Part shown: one piece after another, positions 5,097 to 5,675 of the stretch | Position numbering within the stretch: the first letter of the stretch is position 1 | How the letters are laid out: every line of letters starts with the position of its first letter | Assembly (NCBI GenBank): GCA_003456035.1 | Contig: DMPJ01000282.1 | Coordinates: 641-6,315 of the forward strand | Reading direction: 5' to 3' | Source of the DNA: Planktothrix sp. UBA8402 | GTDB taxonomy: Bacteria > Cyanobacteriota > Cyanobacteriia > Cyanobacteriales > Microcoleaceae | DNA length: 5,675 bases | Made by a program: the position numbers and the translations under genes | Notes under the pieces: generated by a model | Seen by the model: only the letters and a program-made list of their open reading frames with translations | Database searches by the model: none | Told to the model about the DNA's origin: nothing

Positions 5097-5207
5097 ATGA
5101 AACTGGATGTTATTGTAAGTGTTGTAGATTTACCTGCTGATTTGAATACCGATCGCATTTATCCCTATAAAATTCTACAGTCGAGTAATAAAAAATTAGG
5201 AGCTTAA
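5097..5207 (+). pseudogene. remnant duplicating the C-terminal tail of the downstream antitoxin
   Basis: An open frame of 36 codons begins 5 bp after the HicB-like stop. Its first 18 codons (MKLDVIVSVVDLPADLNT) correspond to residues 55-72 of the ribbon-helix-helix antitoxin at 5213-5464. By hand count 45 of 54 bases match between 5097-5150 and 5375-5428. The N-terminal DNA-binding part is absent and the rest (DRIYPYKILQ onward) does not match the antitoxin. The Met used as start is an internal Met in the full copy. I read it as the debris of a second antitoxin gene left by recombination. It is still open, so a small expressed toxin-binding peptide cannot be excluded. Confidence 0.65.
5198..5202 (+). 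promoter_or_regulatory. ribosome binding site of the ribbon-helix-helix antitoxin
   Basis: AGGAG lies 10 bases upstream of the ATG at 5213, inside the last codons of the remnant frame. It is the only clear Shine-Dalgarno in the window and fixes the start of the antitoxin. Confidence 0.7.
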
Positions 5208-5212
5208 AATCA

Positions 5213-5464
5213 ATGCAAACCCATTCAGTTACAATTCCAGTTAGTGAAACTTTAAGTGAACAACTAAAAACTTTAGCCGAATTACAGGATAAATCAGAAC
5301 ATGAACTAATTATAGAAGCAGTGGAAAGTTACATTCGGAAGTTTATCCCTGAAAAAAGTTGTTATGATTTGGCGATGGAATTGGATGTTATTGGAAGTGT
5401 TGCAGATTTACCCACGGATTTGAGTACAAATCCTGATTATTTTAATGGGTTTGGTGGTGTATGA
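5213..5464 (+). CDS. ribbon-helix-helix (CopG-like) antitoxin, apparently orphan
   Basis: An 83-residue protein. Residues 4-11 (HSVTIPVS) form the predicted DNA-binding ribbon, followed by helices ETLSEQLKTLAELQ and SEHELIIEAVESYIRKF, giving the layout of a ribbon-helix-helix domain that dimerises on operator DNA. The tail from residue 50 (CYDLAMELDVIGSVADLP, then DLSTNPDYFNGFGG) is of a kind I recall at the end of cyanobacterial antitoxins of PIN-type toxin systems and is the likely toxin-binding region; the partner type is from memory only. A good AGGAG precedes the ATG. The stop overlaps a following ATG as ATGA, the usual coupling to a toxin gene, but that frame closes after five codons. 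Its DNA-binding domain could supply the operator binding that the neighbouring HicB-like protein appears to lack; this is speculation. Confidence 0.8.
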   Translation: MQTHSVTIPVSETLSEQLKTLAELQDKSEHELIIEAVESYIRKFIPEKSCYDLAMELDVIGSVADLPTDLSTNPDYFNGFGGV

Positions 5465-5478
5465 AGCAGAAAGTTTAG
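5461..5478 (+). pseudogene. five-codon stub in the position of the missing partner toxin
   Basis: ATG overlaps the antitoxin stop as ATGA and reads Met-Lys-Gln-Lys-Val, then TAG. A translationally coupled toxin gene normally starts exactly here. Nothing recognisable as a PIN-domain, MazF or RelE toxin follows in any frame up to the window end. I interpret it as the place where a toxin gene was deleted or disrupted, perhaps at the GCGATCGC site that begins at 5478. Chance ATGA overlap is possible. Confidence 0.4.
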
Positions 5479-5657
5479 CGATCGCCTGTCTAATAAACAA
5501 CTATTTTTCGATGTTCTAGTCCCTATATCCTTAGGCTGAAGCCCAACAACGGAGTTTTTTTTAAATCAAAAAAAGGTTATAAAAGAGTTATAATAAAACT
5601 AATAATTAATCACCCTAAAACAACGACCCAAATAATATTCTGTTGCAGCCAAGTAGG
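5479..5657. other. gene-free tail of the toxin-antitoxin island
   Basis: No coding frame of note. The stretch starts in a HIP1 octamer (5478-5485). It contains a small GGCT-GA-AGCC hairpin (5534-5543) and, 11 bases later, eight T (5555-5562) followed by an A7 run (5568-5574). The hairpin is too short and too far from the T-run for a confident terminator call. The sequence from 5575 to 5640 is AT-rich and without recognisable signals. Confidence 0.5.
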
Positions 5658-5675
5658 GGTGAGGCGCGCCTCACC
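5658..5675. repeat. 18-bp perfect palindrome at the window edge
   Basis: GGTGAGGCGCGCCTCACC equals its own reverse complement. It is preceded by TAGGG, and if the symmetry continues outside the window the full repeat would be a longer TAGGGGTGAGG...CCTCACCCCTA hairpin, a type of dispersed palindrome I recall between cyanobacterial genes. It is much more GC-rich than its surroundings. The right boundary cannot be seen. Confidence 0.7.

Noticed and set aside
5158..5166. TTTATCCCT also present at 5342-5350 inside the antitoxin gene, as a second duplicated block
   Set aside because: Only nine bases match and the order relative to the duplicated tail is reversed between the two places, so chance is likely.
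5534..5562. Rho-independent terminator of the antitoxin gene
   Set aside because: The stem is only 4 bp and is separated from the T8 run by 11 bases; kept only as a note in the intergenic entry.

Overview
The window looks like chromosome of a cyanobacterium. The DNA is AT-rich, and the octamer GCGATCGC (the HIP1 palindrome typical of cyanobacteria) occurs five times in 5.7 kb (159-166, 821-828, 1018-1025, 3681-3688, 5478-5485). Heptanucleotide tandem repeats of the type known in filamentous cyanobacteria (STRR) and several dispersed hairpin repeats fill the gaps. The glycosyltransferase closely resembles the cyanobacterial tetrahydrobiopterin glucosyltransferase. A filamentous Oscillatoriales-type genome (Planktothrix-like) would fit, but the genus is only a guess.

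Left part (1-4247), all genes on the minus strand, so transcription runs right to left: hemC (porphobilinogen deaminase, tetrapyrrole synthesis), a GH108-type lysozyme-like muramidase, a GT4 glycosyltransferase resembling UDP-glucose:tetrahydrobiopterin glucosyltransferase, and an S66 LD-carboxypeptidase. These are mostly housekeeping genes (haem/chlorophyll, pterin and cell-wall metabolism) and do not form an obvious pathway. The gaps are packed with repeats. The 443-bp gap between the muramidase and hemC (2842-3284) holds two copies of a hairpin element in a 77-bp tandem repeat, a 24-unit heptamer array, and a third copy of the hairpin core in opposite orientation. The two apparent ORFs there are repeat translations, not genes.

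Right part (4430-5478), all on the plus strand and divergent from hemC: a toxin-antitoxin island. It holds a HicA-type mRNA interferase, a short HicB-like antitoxin 150 bp downstream and behind a terminator-like hairpin, a 36-codon remnant that duplicates the toxin-binding tail of the next gene, and a ribbon-helix-helix (CopG-like) antitoxin. The stop of that last gene overlaps an ATG (ATGA) which opens only a 5-codon frame, so the partner toxin appears lost. The island reads as a partly decayed composite: one HicA/HicB pair plus an orphan antitoxin of a second system.

The last 200 bp hold no gene and end in an 18-bp perfect palindrome that touches the window edge. No rRNA, tRNA, CRISPR array, transposase or complete insertion sequence was seen.
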